From Nocardioides sp. Root240 (lineage in GTDB: Bacteria; Actinomycetota; Actinomycetes; Propionibacteriales; Nocardioidaceae), in contig NZ_LMIT01000001.1 in NCBI RefSeq assembly GCF_001428825.1, positions 566,096 through 630,095 of the forward strand: DNA of 64,000 bases, in the 5' to 3' direction. The notes below the pieces were generated by a model, which had not been told where the DNA came from, did no database searches, and was given only the letters and a program-made list of their open reading frames with translations. Both the position numbers and the translations under genes were made by a program. The stretch's first letter is position 1. Each line of letters begins with the position of its first letter. This document shows, in pieces, positions 41,417 through 49,295 of the stretch.

Positions 41417-42179
41417 CGGGTCGCCGCAGCGCGCGGTCGACCACCGCAGGCAGGTGCCGGATCGCGACGGCGGCGAGCCGGCTGTCCCGCCCCGGTACGA
41501 CGAGGAAGCCCCGCCTGCGCCGGAGGGCCCGGAGCAGCTCATCAGCGACCTGCTCCGGGGTCAGGGTCCGCACACTCTCCTCGGCGGCGAGCACCTCCGC
41601 CGGCTTGTGGCGGTTCTCCTCCTCGAAACCCGGCGTCAGCGTGTTCGGCGGGCAGAGCACCAGCACCCGCACGCCGTCCGGCCGGACCTCGCGACGCAGC
41701 GCCTCGGAGAACCCGATCACGCCGAACTTCGTCGCGCTGTAGACGGTGTACCCGAACACCCCCGCCAGGCCGGCCATCGACGACGTCGTGACCAGGGTGC
41801 CGCGGGTGGCGCGCAGGTGGGGCAGCACGGCGCGCGCGACGTTGATCGTGCCGAGCAGGTTGGTCGCCACCATGCCGGTGACGTCGTCGGGCGGCAGGTC
41901 CTCGAGCCAGCCCGGACGCGCGTAGCCGGCCGTGTTGACCACCAGGTCCGGCACCTTGCCGTCGGCGACCAGCGCGCCGACCGCCTCGCGCACCCCGGTC
42001 TCGGACGTCACGTCAACCACGCGGGACGAGGCCCGCGGACCCAGCCGGGCCACGGCCGCTGCGAGCTTGGACTCCGAGCGCGACAGGACGACGACCTCCC
42101 GGCCGTCCTCGACCAGTCGCGCCGCCACGGCGAGGCCGATGCCCTCGGAGCCCCCGAACACGAACACGCACCCGGTCAC
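41409..42179 (-). CDS. short-chain dehydrogenase/reductase
   Basis: A 256-residue SDR. The cofactor motif is FGGSEGIGLAVAARLVEDG, followed by VVNTAGYARPG, the catalytic Ser region (VTTSSMAGLAGVFG) and the YSATK active site. The Arg/Ser after the first strand (VVVLSRSESKL) suggests NADP. It resembles 3-ketodihydrosphingosine-reductase-like SDRs. It starts at a GTG overlapping the stop of the Lrp/AsnC gene, and overlaps the glycosyltransferase tail-to-tail by eight bases. Confidence 0.85.
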   Translation of the reverse strand: MTGCVFVFGGSEGIGLAVAARLVEDGREVVVLSRSESKLAAAVARLGPRASSRVVDVTSETGVREAVGALVADGKVPDLVVNTAGYARPGWLEDLPPDDVTGMVATNLLGTINVARAVLPHLRATRGTLVTTSSMAGLAGVFGYTVYSATKFGVIGFSEALRREVRPDGVRVLVLCPPNTLTPGFEEENRHKPAEVLAAEESVRTLTPEQVADELLRALRRRRGFLVVPGRDSRLAAVAIRHLPAVVDRALRRPVS

Positions 42180-42619
42180 GACGGTCCTCCCACGTGCTCC
42201 TCGAACACCAGCACGGTCTGCGTGGCCACCACCTCCGGCAGGGCCTGGATCCGCTCGAGCACCAGCTCGCGCAGGTGGTCGGCGTCGCGCGCGCGCACCA
42301 GGATGACGCAGTCGAAGTCGCCGGTCACCAACGCGACGTGGGCGGCCTCCTCGAGCTGCCACACCTTCTCGCGGAAGGACTTCCACGAGTTCTGCTTGGT
42401 CCGGACGTGGACGTACGCCGACAGGCCGAGGCCCAACGCGGCGTGGTCCACGTCGATGGTGAACGCCCGGATCACCTGGGTGTCGACCAGCTTCTTGACC
42501 CGTGCGTAGGCACTGGCCCGGCTGATGCCGACCTGCGCCGCGACGTCGCGGATCGACGTCCGGGAGTCGGCCCGCAAGACGTCCAGGATCGAGCGGTCGA
42601 CAGCGTCCATGCCGGACAT
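42176..42619 (-). CDS. Lrp/AsnC family regulator
   Basis: A 147-residue regulator: an N-terminal HTH (RDVAAQVGISRASAYARVKKL) and a C-terminal RAM/AsnC domain (HVALVTGDFDCVILVRARDA). It is divergent from phenylalanine hydroxylase (start 42701) with an 81-bp gap, a common layout in which the regulator senses an aromatic amino acid and controls the hydroxylase. The start at 42619 or 42610 (both ATG) is possible. Confidence 0.88.
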   Translation of the reverse strand: MSGMDAVDRSILDVLRADSRTSIRDVAAQVGISRASAYARVKKLVDTQVIRAFTIDVDHAALGLGLSAYVHVRTKQNSWKSFREKVWQLEEAAHVALVTGDFDCVILVRARDADHLRELVLERIQALPEVVATQTVLVFEEHVGGPS

Positions 42620-42700
42620 ACTGCCACTCGCAGACCGCGATGATGAGCCATTCGTCCAGACGCTCTGGCATTTCCCTGTGCCGCGTCACACACTGCAGCC

Positions 42701-43597
42701 ATGTTCGAGGAAGGCCAGTACTTCGCGCCCGTGACCGCCGACCAGGACGGATCCCTCAAGGTCCACCTCGGCGCCGACCACCCGGGGTTCGCCGACCCGG
42801 CGTACCGCGCCCGGCGCGACGCCCTCGCGACCCTCGCCAGCAACTGGCGCCCGGGCACCCCCGCGCCGATCGCGGAGTACACCCAGGACGAGCACCGCGT
42901 CTGGCAGGTCGTGAGCGAGGCGCTGATCACGAAGCACCGTGCGTACGCGTGCCGTGAGTTCCTCGACGGCAAGGAGTCGCTCGGCCTCCCGATCGACCGG
43001 ATCCCCCAGCTCGCCGAGGTCAGCGACTGGCTGGCCCCGCTGACCGGCTACCGCTACCAGCCCGCCGCCGGCCTGGTGCCGCTGCGCGAGTTCTACGGCT
43101 CGCTCGCCGACAAGGCGTTCTGGTCGACGCAGTACGTCCGCCACCACTCGGTGCCGCTCTACACGCCCGAGCCCGACGTCCTGCACGAGGTGGTCGGCCA
43201 CGGCAACACCCTCGCCAACCCGCGCTTCACGGCGCTCTACGAGCTCGCCGGCCAGGCCTCGCGCCGGGTCCGCTCGACCGAGGCGCTGGAGTTCGTCAGC
43301 AAGGTCTTCTGGTTCACGCTGGAGTTCGGCGTGCTGTGGGAGCAGGGCGAGCTCAAGGCCTACGGCGCCGGCATCCTCTCCTCCCCCGGCGAGATCGAGG
43401 CCTTCCGCGGCATGACCATCCGCCCCCTCGACATCGGCGAGATGGGCAGCATGACCTACGACATCACCGACTACCAGAACGTCCTCTACGTCGCCGACTC
43501 GTTCAGCCAGGTCGAGGACGTCGTCGGCTCGTTCTGGGCCGACTGCACGGACGAGTCGATCGCGCGCCTCGCGGCCCGCCACCCCGCCCACACCTGA
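42701..43597 (+). CDS. phhA: phenylalanine 4-monooxygenase
   Basis: A 298-residue aromatic amino acid hydroxylase. The iron ligands are visible as PEPDVLHEVVGHGNTL (His162 and His167) and FWFTLEFG (Glu208). The enzyme makes tyrosine from phenylalanine with a pterin cofactor and O2. Length fits the single-domain bacterial type with no ACT domain. The Lrp/AsnC gene is divergent and is its likely regulator. A 112-bp repeat starts three bases after the stop. Confidence 0.9.
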   Translation: MFEEGQYFAPVTADQDGSLKVHLGADHPGFADPAYRARRDALATLASNWRPGTPAPIAEYTQDEHRVWQVVSEALITKHRAYACREFLDGKESLGLPIDRIPQLAEVSDWLAPLTGYRYQPAAGLVPLREFYGSLADKAFWSTQYVRHHSVPLYTPEPDVLHEVVGHGNTLANPRFTALYELAGQASRRVRSTEALEFVSKVFWFTLEFGVLWEQGELKAYGAGILSSPGEIEAFRGMTIRPLDIGEMGSMTYDITDYQNVLYVADSFSQVEDVVGSFWADCTDESIARLAARHPAHT

Positions 43598-43599
43598 CG

Positions 43600-43711
43600 C
43601 CCGCCGCTGGTCGAGTAGCCGTTCCGAGGAACGAGGAACGGCGTATCGAGACCACCCGCCCTGGTCTCGATACGCCCTCGCCCAGGGGCTCGGGCTACTC
43701 GACCAACGAAG
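43600..43711. repeat. 112-bp direct repeat, left copy (paired REP-like units)
   Basis: Two inverted units: 43609-43653 opens GGTCGAGTAGCC and closes GGCGTATCGAGACC; 43663-43704 is the reverse type. Copy 44139-44250 matches it at 110 of 112 positions. Each unit is an imperfect palindrome, and the pair forms a REPIN-like structure. It lies directly behind the phenylalanine hydroxylase stop. Confidence 0.92.
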
Positions 43712-43794
43712 GAACCCAGGGGCTTGGGACTGCACGATCCGAGCGCCTGTGGATGACGGATCCCTCCGAGCAGCGAATCAGGCACCGTGGGCCC

Positions 43795-44157
43795 ATGCCC
43801 CACGTCTACATGCTCCGTTGCTCCGACGGCTCGTACTACGTCGGCAGTACCCGCAATCTGGATCTCCGCTTGCAACAGCACCAGCTCGGCGTTGGATCGC
43901 AGTACACGCGCCGCCGCCTTCCGGTGGAGCTCGTCTGGTCCGCGGAGTATCCGAACATCGGTGACGCGTTCTTCTGGGAGAAGCGCATCCAGGGCTGGTC
44001 ACGGGCAAAGCGCGAGGCCCTCATCCGGGGCGAGTACGAGGCACTCCCGGGGCTTGCGAAGAAGGACTTCAGCAGGCGCCGAGCGGACGCCGGGAGTCCC
44101 GACAGGCCCGCCCCCATCGAAGACGACACGGCACCACTCCCGCCGCTGGTCGAGTAG
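43795..44157 (+). CDS. GIY-YIG nuclease family protein between two repeats
   Basis: A 120-residue single-domain nuclease. VYMLRCSDGSYYVGSTRNLD contains the Y-M-L and Y-Y-V-G strands that define GIY-YIG, and ARRLP-type and FFWEKRIQGWSRAKREALI stretches give the catalytic Arg and Glu. These enzymes cut DNA with one metal ion. The stop codon TAG at 44155-44157 lies inside the right repeat, so the repeat encodes the last residues (PLVE). A start at 43753 (ATG) is possible. Such close bracketing by a repeat pair suggests the gene and the repeats move or act together. Confidence 0.82.
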   Translation: MPHVYMLRCSDGSYYVGSTRNLDLRLQQHQLGVGSQYTRRRLPVELVWSAEYPNIGDAFFWEKRIQGWSRAKREALIRGEYEALPGLAKKDFSRRRADAGSPDRPAPIEDDTAPLPPLVE

Positions 44158-44250
44158 CCGTTCCGAGGAACGAGGAACGGCGTATCGAGACCACCGGCCT
44201 TGGTCTCGATACGCCCTCGCCCAGGGGCTCGGGCTACTCGACCAACGAAG
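44139..44250. repeat. 112-bp direct repeat, right copy (paired REP-like units)
   Basis: The second copy differs from 43600-43711 at two positions only. It overlaps the end of the GIY-YIG gene by 19 bases and supplies that gene's stop codon. Units lie at 44148-44192 and 44202-44243. It ends two bases before the LysR gene's stop, so it may also form the transcript end of that convergent gene. Confidence 0.92.
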
Positions 44251-44252
44251 AA

Positions 44253-45179
44253 TCAGGTACGAGCAGCCCGGGCCGCCCAGGCGACCAGCTCGCGCGCGGG
44301 TCCCTCGGGCGGGTGCGGCCCACCCTTCCAGACCGCGTGCAGCCGGCGGGTCAGGTCCAGACCGGTCACGGTGACCCGGACCAGGCGGCCCGTCGCCAGG
44401 TCGTCGCGTACGGCGTGGGCGCCGACCGCCGCGGGCCCGGCTCCGGCCGCGACGGCCGCGCGGACCGCTGCGGTGCTCGAGAGCTCCAGGACCGGCGGGG
44501 CCATCGGGAGGTCGGCGAGGGCACGCTCGAGGACGGTGCGCGTCCCGGAGCCGGGCTCGCGCACGACCAACGGGGTCGCGGCGAGGGTGGCAGCGCTGAC
44601 CCGCCGACGGGAGCGCAGCGCCCACGGGTGGGCGGGTCCGACCACGACGACCAGCTCGTCGGTGCCGACCAACCGGTGCCGCAGGCCGCGCGGGGCGTCG
44701 GGTCCCTCGACGAAGCCGAGCGCGATCTCGCCGGACGTCACCAGCTCGGTCACCCGTCGCGTGTTCGTCGCGGTCATCGTGACGTCCGTCGGCTGCCGGC
44801 CGCGCTGGGCCTGCTGGGCCCGCAGGCCGACGATCCAGCCGGGCAGCAGGTGCTCGGCGATGGTCAGGCTGGCGGCGATGTCGAGGTGACCACGGCGGTC
44901 GGCGCGCAGCGCACCGATGCCGGCGTCCAGCTCCTGCGCGGCGTCGAGCACCCGGCCGGCCCACTGGACCACCAGCTCACCGGTCGGGGTGAGCTCGGAT
45001 CCCCGCTTGCTGCGGGCGACGAGGGGCTCGCCGACGAGCGACTCCATGGTGCGGACCCGCGACGAGGCGGCCTGCTGCGTGATGCCCAGCTCGGCCGCGG
45101 CGGCGCCGAGGGAGCCGGTGCGGGCGACGACGACGAGCAGCTCGAGGGCCCGGAGATCCGGGACGTGCGGTCCCAACAT
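44253..45179 (-). CDS. LysR-family regulator
   Basis: A 308-residue LTTR. The N-terminal winged helix (LRALELLVVVARTGSLGAAA, then LGITQQAASSRVRTME) and the substrate-binding domain (about 90-295) are complete. The ATG at 45179 is used; longer frames run into the promoter of the divergent FprA gene. It probably binds the CTCACAA-N7-TTGTGAG dyad next to its start and controls itself and the reductase. The effector is unknown. Confidence 0.88.
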   Translation of the reverse strand: MLGPHVPDLRALELLVVVARTGSLGAAAAELGITQQAASSRVRTMESLVGEPLVARSKRGSELTPTGELVVQWAGRVLDAAQELDAGIGALRADRRGHLDIAASLTIAEHLLPGWIVGLRAQQAQRGRQPTDVTMTATNTRRVTELVTSGEIALGFVEGPDAPRGLRHRLVGTDELVVVVGPAHPWALRSRRRVSAATLAATPLVVREPGSGTRTVLERALADLPMAPPVLELSSTAAVRAAVAAGAGPAAVGAHAVRDDLATGRLVRVTVTGLDLTRRLHAVWKGGPHPPEGPARELVAWAARAART

Positions 45180-45180
45180 G

Positions 45181-45201
45181 CTCACAAGCCTATCTTGTGA
45201 G
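45181..45201. promoter_or_regulatory. LysR-type operator
   Basis: CTCACAA-N7-TTGTGAG is a perfect 7-bp inverted repeat two bases from the LysR start, in the 76-bp divergent gap. A half-site, TTCTGTGAG, recurs at about 45220-45228. This fits a LysR recognition site plus an activation half-site for the reductase gene. Confidence 0.7.
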
Positions 45202-45255
45202 CACCCAACCACAACCTCGTTCTGTGAGCCGTCGTGGATCAGCAGACTCATCAGC

Positions 45256-46593
45256 ATGACTCTTCGTGTTGCCATCGTGGGCGGCGGACCGGCCGGCATC
45301 TACGCCGCCGACATCCTCACCAAGGCCGAGGACGCCGACGTCTCCGTCGACATCCTCGAGCGCCTGCCCGCGCCCTTCGGCCTGGTCCGGTACGGCGTCG
45401 CGCCGGACCACCCGCGGATCAAGGAGATCATCAAGGCGCTCCAGCGCGTGCTCGCCAAGCCTGAGGTCCGCTTCCTCGGCAACGTGGAGTACGGCGTGGA
45501 CGTGAAGCTCGAGGACCTCCGCGAGTTCTACGACGCCGTCGTCGTCTCGACCGGCGCCATGGCCGACCGCGACCTCGGCATCCCCGGCGAGGAGGCGTCG
45601 TACGGCGCCGCCGACTTCGTCAGCTGGTACGACGCCCACCCGGACGTCCCCCAGACCTGGCCGCTCGAGGCGACCAGCGTCGCCGTCGTGGGCGTCGGCA
45701 ACGTCGCGCTCGACGTGGCCCGCGTGCTGGCGAAGACCGGCGACGAGATGCTCGTGACCGACATCCCCGCCCACGTCCACGCCGGCCTGAAGGCCAAGAC
45801 GATCACCGACGTGCACGTGTTCGCACGCCGCGGCCCGGCGTACGCCAAGTTCTCGCCGCTCGAGCTCCGCGAGCTGAACCACTCGCCGAACGTCGAGGTG
45901 ATCGTGCACCCGGAGGGCTTCGACGTGGACGAGCACGGCATGGCCCACATCGCCGAGCACAAGTCGCAGAAGATGGTGCTGAACACGCTGACCAGCTGGG
46001 TCGGCGCGGAGCCCGTCGGCAAGCCGCACCGGATCCACCTGCACTTCGCCGAGGCGCCGACCGAGATCGTCACCGACGCCGACGGCAGGGTCACCACGCT
46101 GCGCACCGAGCGCACCCACTCGCCCAACGCGGACGGCCGCGTGGAGGGCACCGGCGAGGTGACCGACTGGGACGTCCAGCAGGTCTACCGCGCGATCGGG
46201 TACCGCAGCACGGCCCTGCCGGGCCTGCCGTTCGACGACCGCGCCGCCGTCATCCCGAACGACGGCGGCCGGGTCCTCGACCTCGACGGCAACCCGATCC
46301 CCGGCACGTTCGTGACCGGATGGATCAAGCGTGGCCCGGTCGGCCTGATCGGCCACACCAAGAGCGACGCCGCCGAGACCGTGGGCCACCTGCTCGCGAC
46401 CACCACCGAGACCGCCACGGCGCGCACCCCCGAGGACGTCGACGCCTACCTCGCCGAGCGCGACGTCGAGGTCGTCACGCACACGTCGTGGGAGCTGCTC
46501 GACGCGCACGAGATCGCTCTGGGTGAGGCGGAGGGCCGCGCCCGGGTGAAGGTCGCCACCCGCGAGGAGATGCTGGCCGCCGGTCGCGCCTGA
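45256..46593 (+). CDS. fprA: ferredoxin-NADP reductase, FprA (adrenodoxin reductase) type
   Basis: A 445-residue flavoenzyme. The FAD motif VAIVGGGPAGIYAADIL is at the N-terminus, then the RYGVAPDHPRIKEI signature, an NADP-binding GVGNVALDVARVL and the C-terminal GWIKRGPVGLIGHTKSDA. It shuttles electrons between NADPH and ferredoxin, for P450 or similar enzymes. It is divergent from the LysR gene and probably under its control. A Streptomyces or mycobacterial FprA is the nearest known relative. Confidence 0.9.
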   Translation: MTLRVAIVGGGPAGIYAADILTKAEDADVSVDILERLPAPFGLVRYGVAPDHPRIKEIIKALQRVLAKPEVRFLGNVEYGVDVKLEDLREFYDAVVVSTGAMADRDLGIPGEEASYGAADFVSWYDAHPDVPQTWPLEATSVAVVGVGNVALDVARVLAKTGDEMLVTDIPAHVHAGLKAKTITDVHVFARRGPAYAKFSPLELRELNHSPNVEVIVHPEGFDVDEHGMAHIAEHKSQKMVLNTLTSWVGAEPVGKPHRIHLHFAEAPTEIVTDADGRVTTLRTERTHSPNADGRVEGTGEVTDWDVQQVYRAIGYRSTALPGLPFDDRAAVIPNDGGRVLDLDGNPIPGTFVTGWIKRGPVGLIGHTKSDAAETVGHLLATTTETATARTPEDVDAYLAERDVEVVTHTSWELLDAHEIALGEAEGRARVKVATREEMLAAGRA

Positions 46594-46625
46594 ACACGCC
46601 TGGACGGCCCCGTAGGTTGGAGGGC

Positions 46626-47570
46626 ATGAGCCGACCGACGATCCTCCGCGTCCCCCCGCTCAGCCCGCAGCTGCACGACGCCGTCGCCGAGAGGTACGAC
46701 GCCGTCGACCCGGGCGACCTGGCGACCCGCGCGGGCGACGTGGTCGGCATCGTCGTCTCCAACTCGGGCCCCGTCAGCGGCGAGCTGATCGCGTCACTGC
46801 CGCGGCTCGGCGTGATCGCCAACCACGGCGTGGGCTACGACAACATCGACCTCGCCGCCGCGCTGGACCGCGGCATCGCGGTCAGCAACACCCCGGAGGT
46901 GCTCGACGACGCGGTCGCCGAGACGGCGCTGGCCCTGCTGCTCGCCGTACGCCGCCGGGTGGTCGTGGCCGACCGCTTCGTGCGGGAGGGCCAGTGGCTG
47001 CAGGGCGCCTTCCCGCTGACCGACCAGCTCGCCGGGAGCCGGGTCGGCATCCTCGGCCTGGGCCGGATCGGCCGGGCGGTCGCCACCCGGCTGGAGGCGT
47101 TCGGCTGCACGGTGAGCTACCACAACCGCCGGCAGGTCCCCGGCGTCCCGTACGCCTACGCCACCTCCGCCGTCGAGCTCGCCGAGTCCGTCGACAGCCT
47201 GGTCGCGGTCGTGCCCGGCGGCGACGACACCGCCGCCCTCGTCGACCGTGCGGTGCTCGACGCTCTCGGCCCGGCCGGCGTCCTCGTCAACATCGCCCGC
47301 GGCTCCGTCGTCGACCAGCGCGCGCTGGTCGACGCCCTGCACGAGGGCCGGTTGGGCGGCGCGGGCCTCGACGTGTACGCCGACGAGCCCCACGTCCCGG
47401 TCGAGCTGACGACGATGGACAACGTCGTGCTGCTCCCCCACGTCGGCTCCGCGACCCACGCCACCCGGGCCGCGATGCGCGCACTCACCCTCGACAACCT
47501 CGCGTCCTGGCTGGCCGACGGCACCCTGCGCACCCCGATCCCCGAGATGGCGGACCAGCCGGCTCAGTAG
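46626..47570 (+). CDS. D-2-hydroxyacid dehydrogenase
   Basis: About 314 residues. The NAD motif GILGLGRIGRAVATRLEAFG lies in the middle, and the catalytic pieces LVNIARGSVVDQRALVDAL, GAGLDVYADEPHVP and LLPHVGSATHATR are complete. It may reduce or oxidise hydroxypyruvate, glyoxylate or branched 2-keto acids. A TTG at 46617 would add three residues. It follows FprA on the same strand. Confidence 0.85.
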   Translation: MSRPTILRVPPLSPQLHDAVAERYDAVDPGDLATRAGDVVGIVVSNSGPVSGELIASLPRLGVIANHGVGYDNIDLAAALDRGIAVSNTPEVLDDAVAETALALLLAVRRRVVVADRFVREGQWLQGAFPLTDQLAGSRVGILGLGRIGRAVATRLEAFGCTVSYHNRRQVPGVPYAYATSAVELAESVDSLVAVVPGGDDTAALVDRAVLDALGPAGVLVNIARGSVVDQRALVDALHEGRLGGAGLDVYADEPHVPVELTTMDNVVLLPHVGSATHATRAAMRALTLDNLASWLADGTLRTPIPEMADQPAQ

Positions 47571-47929
47571 CTGAAGCTGGTCGCGCCCTCGTCGCCGATC
47601 CACTGCCACATCGGCACGGTCCCGCCGATCTCGGCGCCGCCGATCAGGTTCTCGGGGTCCAGCGCCTTGGCGTTGAAGCAGAGCGGGCAGACGAGGTACG
47701 TGCCGCCCGCGGCCTCGAAACGAGCCAGCAGCTCGGGCAGCGACGGGCAGCCCTCGCAGGCCCGCCCGACCGCCACCCCCGGTACGGCGAGGCGCACGGC
47801 CTCCTTCGTCAGGAACATCAGTGTCGGCCGCCCGTGCTCGGCCGCGCCCAGCGCGACGAGGAAGGCGACGGTGACCCGCTCGGGGTCCTCGAGTCCGGTG
47901 GCGAGGCTGATGACGGCCTTGTTCGACAT
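47564..47929 (-). CDS. DsrE/DsrF-like protein
   Basis: A 121-residue protein of the DsrE/TusD fold: a nucleotide-binding-like strand SNKAVISLATG and Cys residues in ACEGCP and VCPLCFNAKAL. DsrE-like proteins carry sulfane sulfur on a Cys, so sulfur transfer is possible. The ATG has an AAGGAGATC box. A 90-bp hairpin structure lies about 130 bases upstream. It overlaps the dehydrogenase gene tail-to-tail by seven bases. Confidence 0.78.
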   Translation of the reverse strand: MSNKAVISLATGLEDPERVTVAFLVALGAAEHGRPTLMFLTKEAVRLAVPGVAVGRACEGCPSLPELLARFEAAGGTYLVCPLCFNAKALDPENLIGGAEIGGTVPMWQWIGDEGATSFSY

Positions 47930-48061
47930 GGTGATCTCCTTCGGTACGGGCGGTGGATCCGCCGATGTGCCGAAGTCTTCGCCGCGGGAGGGGTTGGTCG
48001 CGTCCGCGCCGACGCGCATCCTGCGCCGGCCCCGTGGCGGCCGACGCGTACGCGCGGGCGC

Positions 48062-48151
48062 CGCTTGTAACTCGGTGTTCGTGCCTACTTCCACGGTCTC
48101 GTGACCGGTCAGGAGTCCGTGGAAGTACGTCGCAACACCGAGTTACAAGCG
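48062..48151. repeat. 90-bp two-part perfect hairpin
   Basis: Outer arms 48062-48079 and 48134-48151 are perfect 18-bp complements (CGCTTGTAACTCGGTGTT). Inner arms 48087-48096 and 48117-48126 are perfect 10-bp complements (ACTTCCACGG). Seven-base internal loops and a 20-base end loop separate them. It lies between the LuxR-hydrolase stop and the DsrE-like gene, on their strand. It lacks a U-tract; a terminator, a processing site or a small mobile element are all possible. Confidence 0.7.
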
Positions 48152-48159
48152 ACGGCCCG

Positions 48160-49194
48160 TCAGGCGAGGACGCGCGCGACGGCAGCGGCGCGCGCCGTAC
48201 GACCGGACAGGCCGAGCTTGAGGTAGGTGTTCTGGAAGTGACGCTCGACCGTGCGGACGCTGAGCGTCAGGCGCTCGGCGATCTCGGTGTTGTCGAGGCC
48301 CTCGGCGGCGAGCAGCAGGATCTCGCGCTCGCGGTCCGACAGGCAGGAGGCGGACACCACCACGCGGTCCTCGCCGACGAAACCGGCCACCTCGCGCAGG
48401 AACACCGGCCAGGCCGGCTCGTCCGCGAGGAGCACGTGGTTGCGGGAGTCGAGCATGACCAGGCGGGCGTCCGGGATCTCCGCGGCGAGCCGCGGACCCC
48501 AGTCCGGCGCGACCCGGTCGCCCTCGGCGTGCAGGACCAGCGTGGGGACGGTGAGCTCGGGGAGCAGCGGACGGACGTCGGTCGCGTGCCGAGCGACCCG
48601 GCTGCAGATCGCGTTCTCGGTGTTGGTGGAGGTGCGCTGCAGCTCGTCCATCCACTCCATCTGCTGCTCGGTCGCGTCGGGGATGAAGGAGTTCGTGAAC
48701 ACCCGGCGGAACAGCGGGTCCGGCCGCGCCCAGCCGGCTCGGATCATCGCGACGAAAGCCTCCTCGGCGGCCTCGTCGGTCTGCTGCAGGCCTCCGCCGG
48801 CCATGCCACCGTAGAGCACCAGGCGGCTGACCTTGTCGGGGTGCGCGTGCGCGTAGGCCAGGGCGACCGGTGCGCCGCCGGACATGCCGAGGACCGCGAA
48901 CCGGTCGAGGCCGACGGCCTCGACCAGCGCCTCCAGGTCGGCCAGGCGCCGCTCGAGGGAGAAGTCGGTGACCTCCCACTCGGACAGGCCGAAGCCGCGC
49001 TCGTCGTACCGGATGACGGTGGCGATGTCGCCCAGGTCGTCGAGGAAGTGCCGCCAGACCGGGCTGTGCCAGTCGTGCTGCAGGTGGCTCAGCCAGCACG
49101 ACACGATCAGCAACGGCGGCCCGGAGCCGTGCCGGGCCCAGGCGATCCGGACCCCGTCGTCGGCGCGGCAGAAGCGCACCTCCTGGTTGGTCAC
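48160..49194 (-). CDS. alpha/beta hydrolase fused to a LuxR-type HTH
   Basis: A 344-residue fusion. An alpha/beta hydrolase domain (about 5-265) has the oxyanion strand LLIVSCWLSH, the nucleophile elbow LGMSGGAP, an Asp (HAEGDRVAPDW) and a His (DSRNHVLLAD). A C-terminal LuxR HTH follows (CLSDREREILLLAAEGLDNT, then LSVRTVERHFQNTY). It may act as a regulator whose hydrolase-like domain binds or cleaves a small ligand. The ligand is unknown. Confidence 0.85.
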   Translation of the reverse strand: MTNQEVRFCRADDGVRIAWARHGSGPPLLIVSCWLSHLQHDWHSPVWRHFLDDLGDIATVIRYDERGFGLSEWEVTDFSLERRLADLEALVEAVGLDRFAVLGMSGGAPVALAYAHAHPDKVSRLVLYGGMAGGGLQQTDEAAEEAFVAMIRAGWARPDPLFRRVFTNSFIPDATEQQMEWMDELQRTSTNTENAICSRVARHATDVRPLLPELTVPTLVLHAEGDRVAPDWGPRLAAEIPDARLVMLDSRNHVLLADEPAWPVFLREVAGFVGEDRVVVSASCLSDREREILLLAAEGLDNTEIAERLTLSVRTVERHFQNTYLKLGLSGRTARAAAVARVLA

Positions 49195-49295
49195 GTCGCG
49201 AATCTAGTCCTCGGAGCGTCCCAGCGGCATGGCTTCGTGGCCACTCCTTGGCTCGCGCACACCGAACCCACAGTTTCGGGACGCACGCTCGGAGC

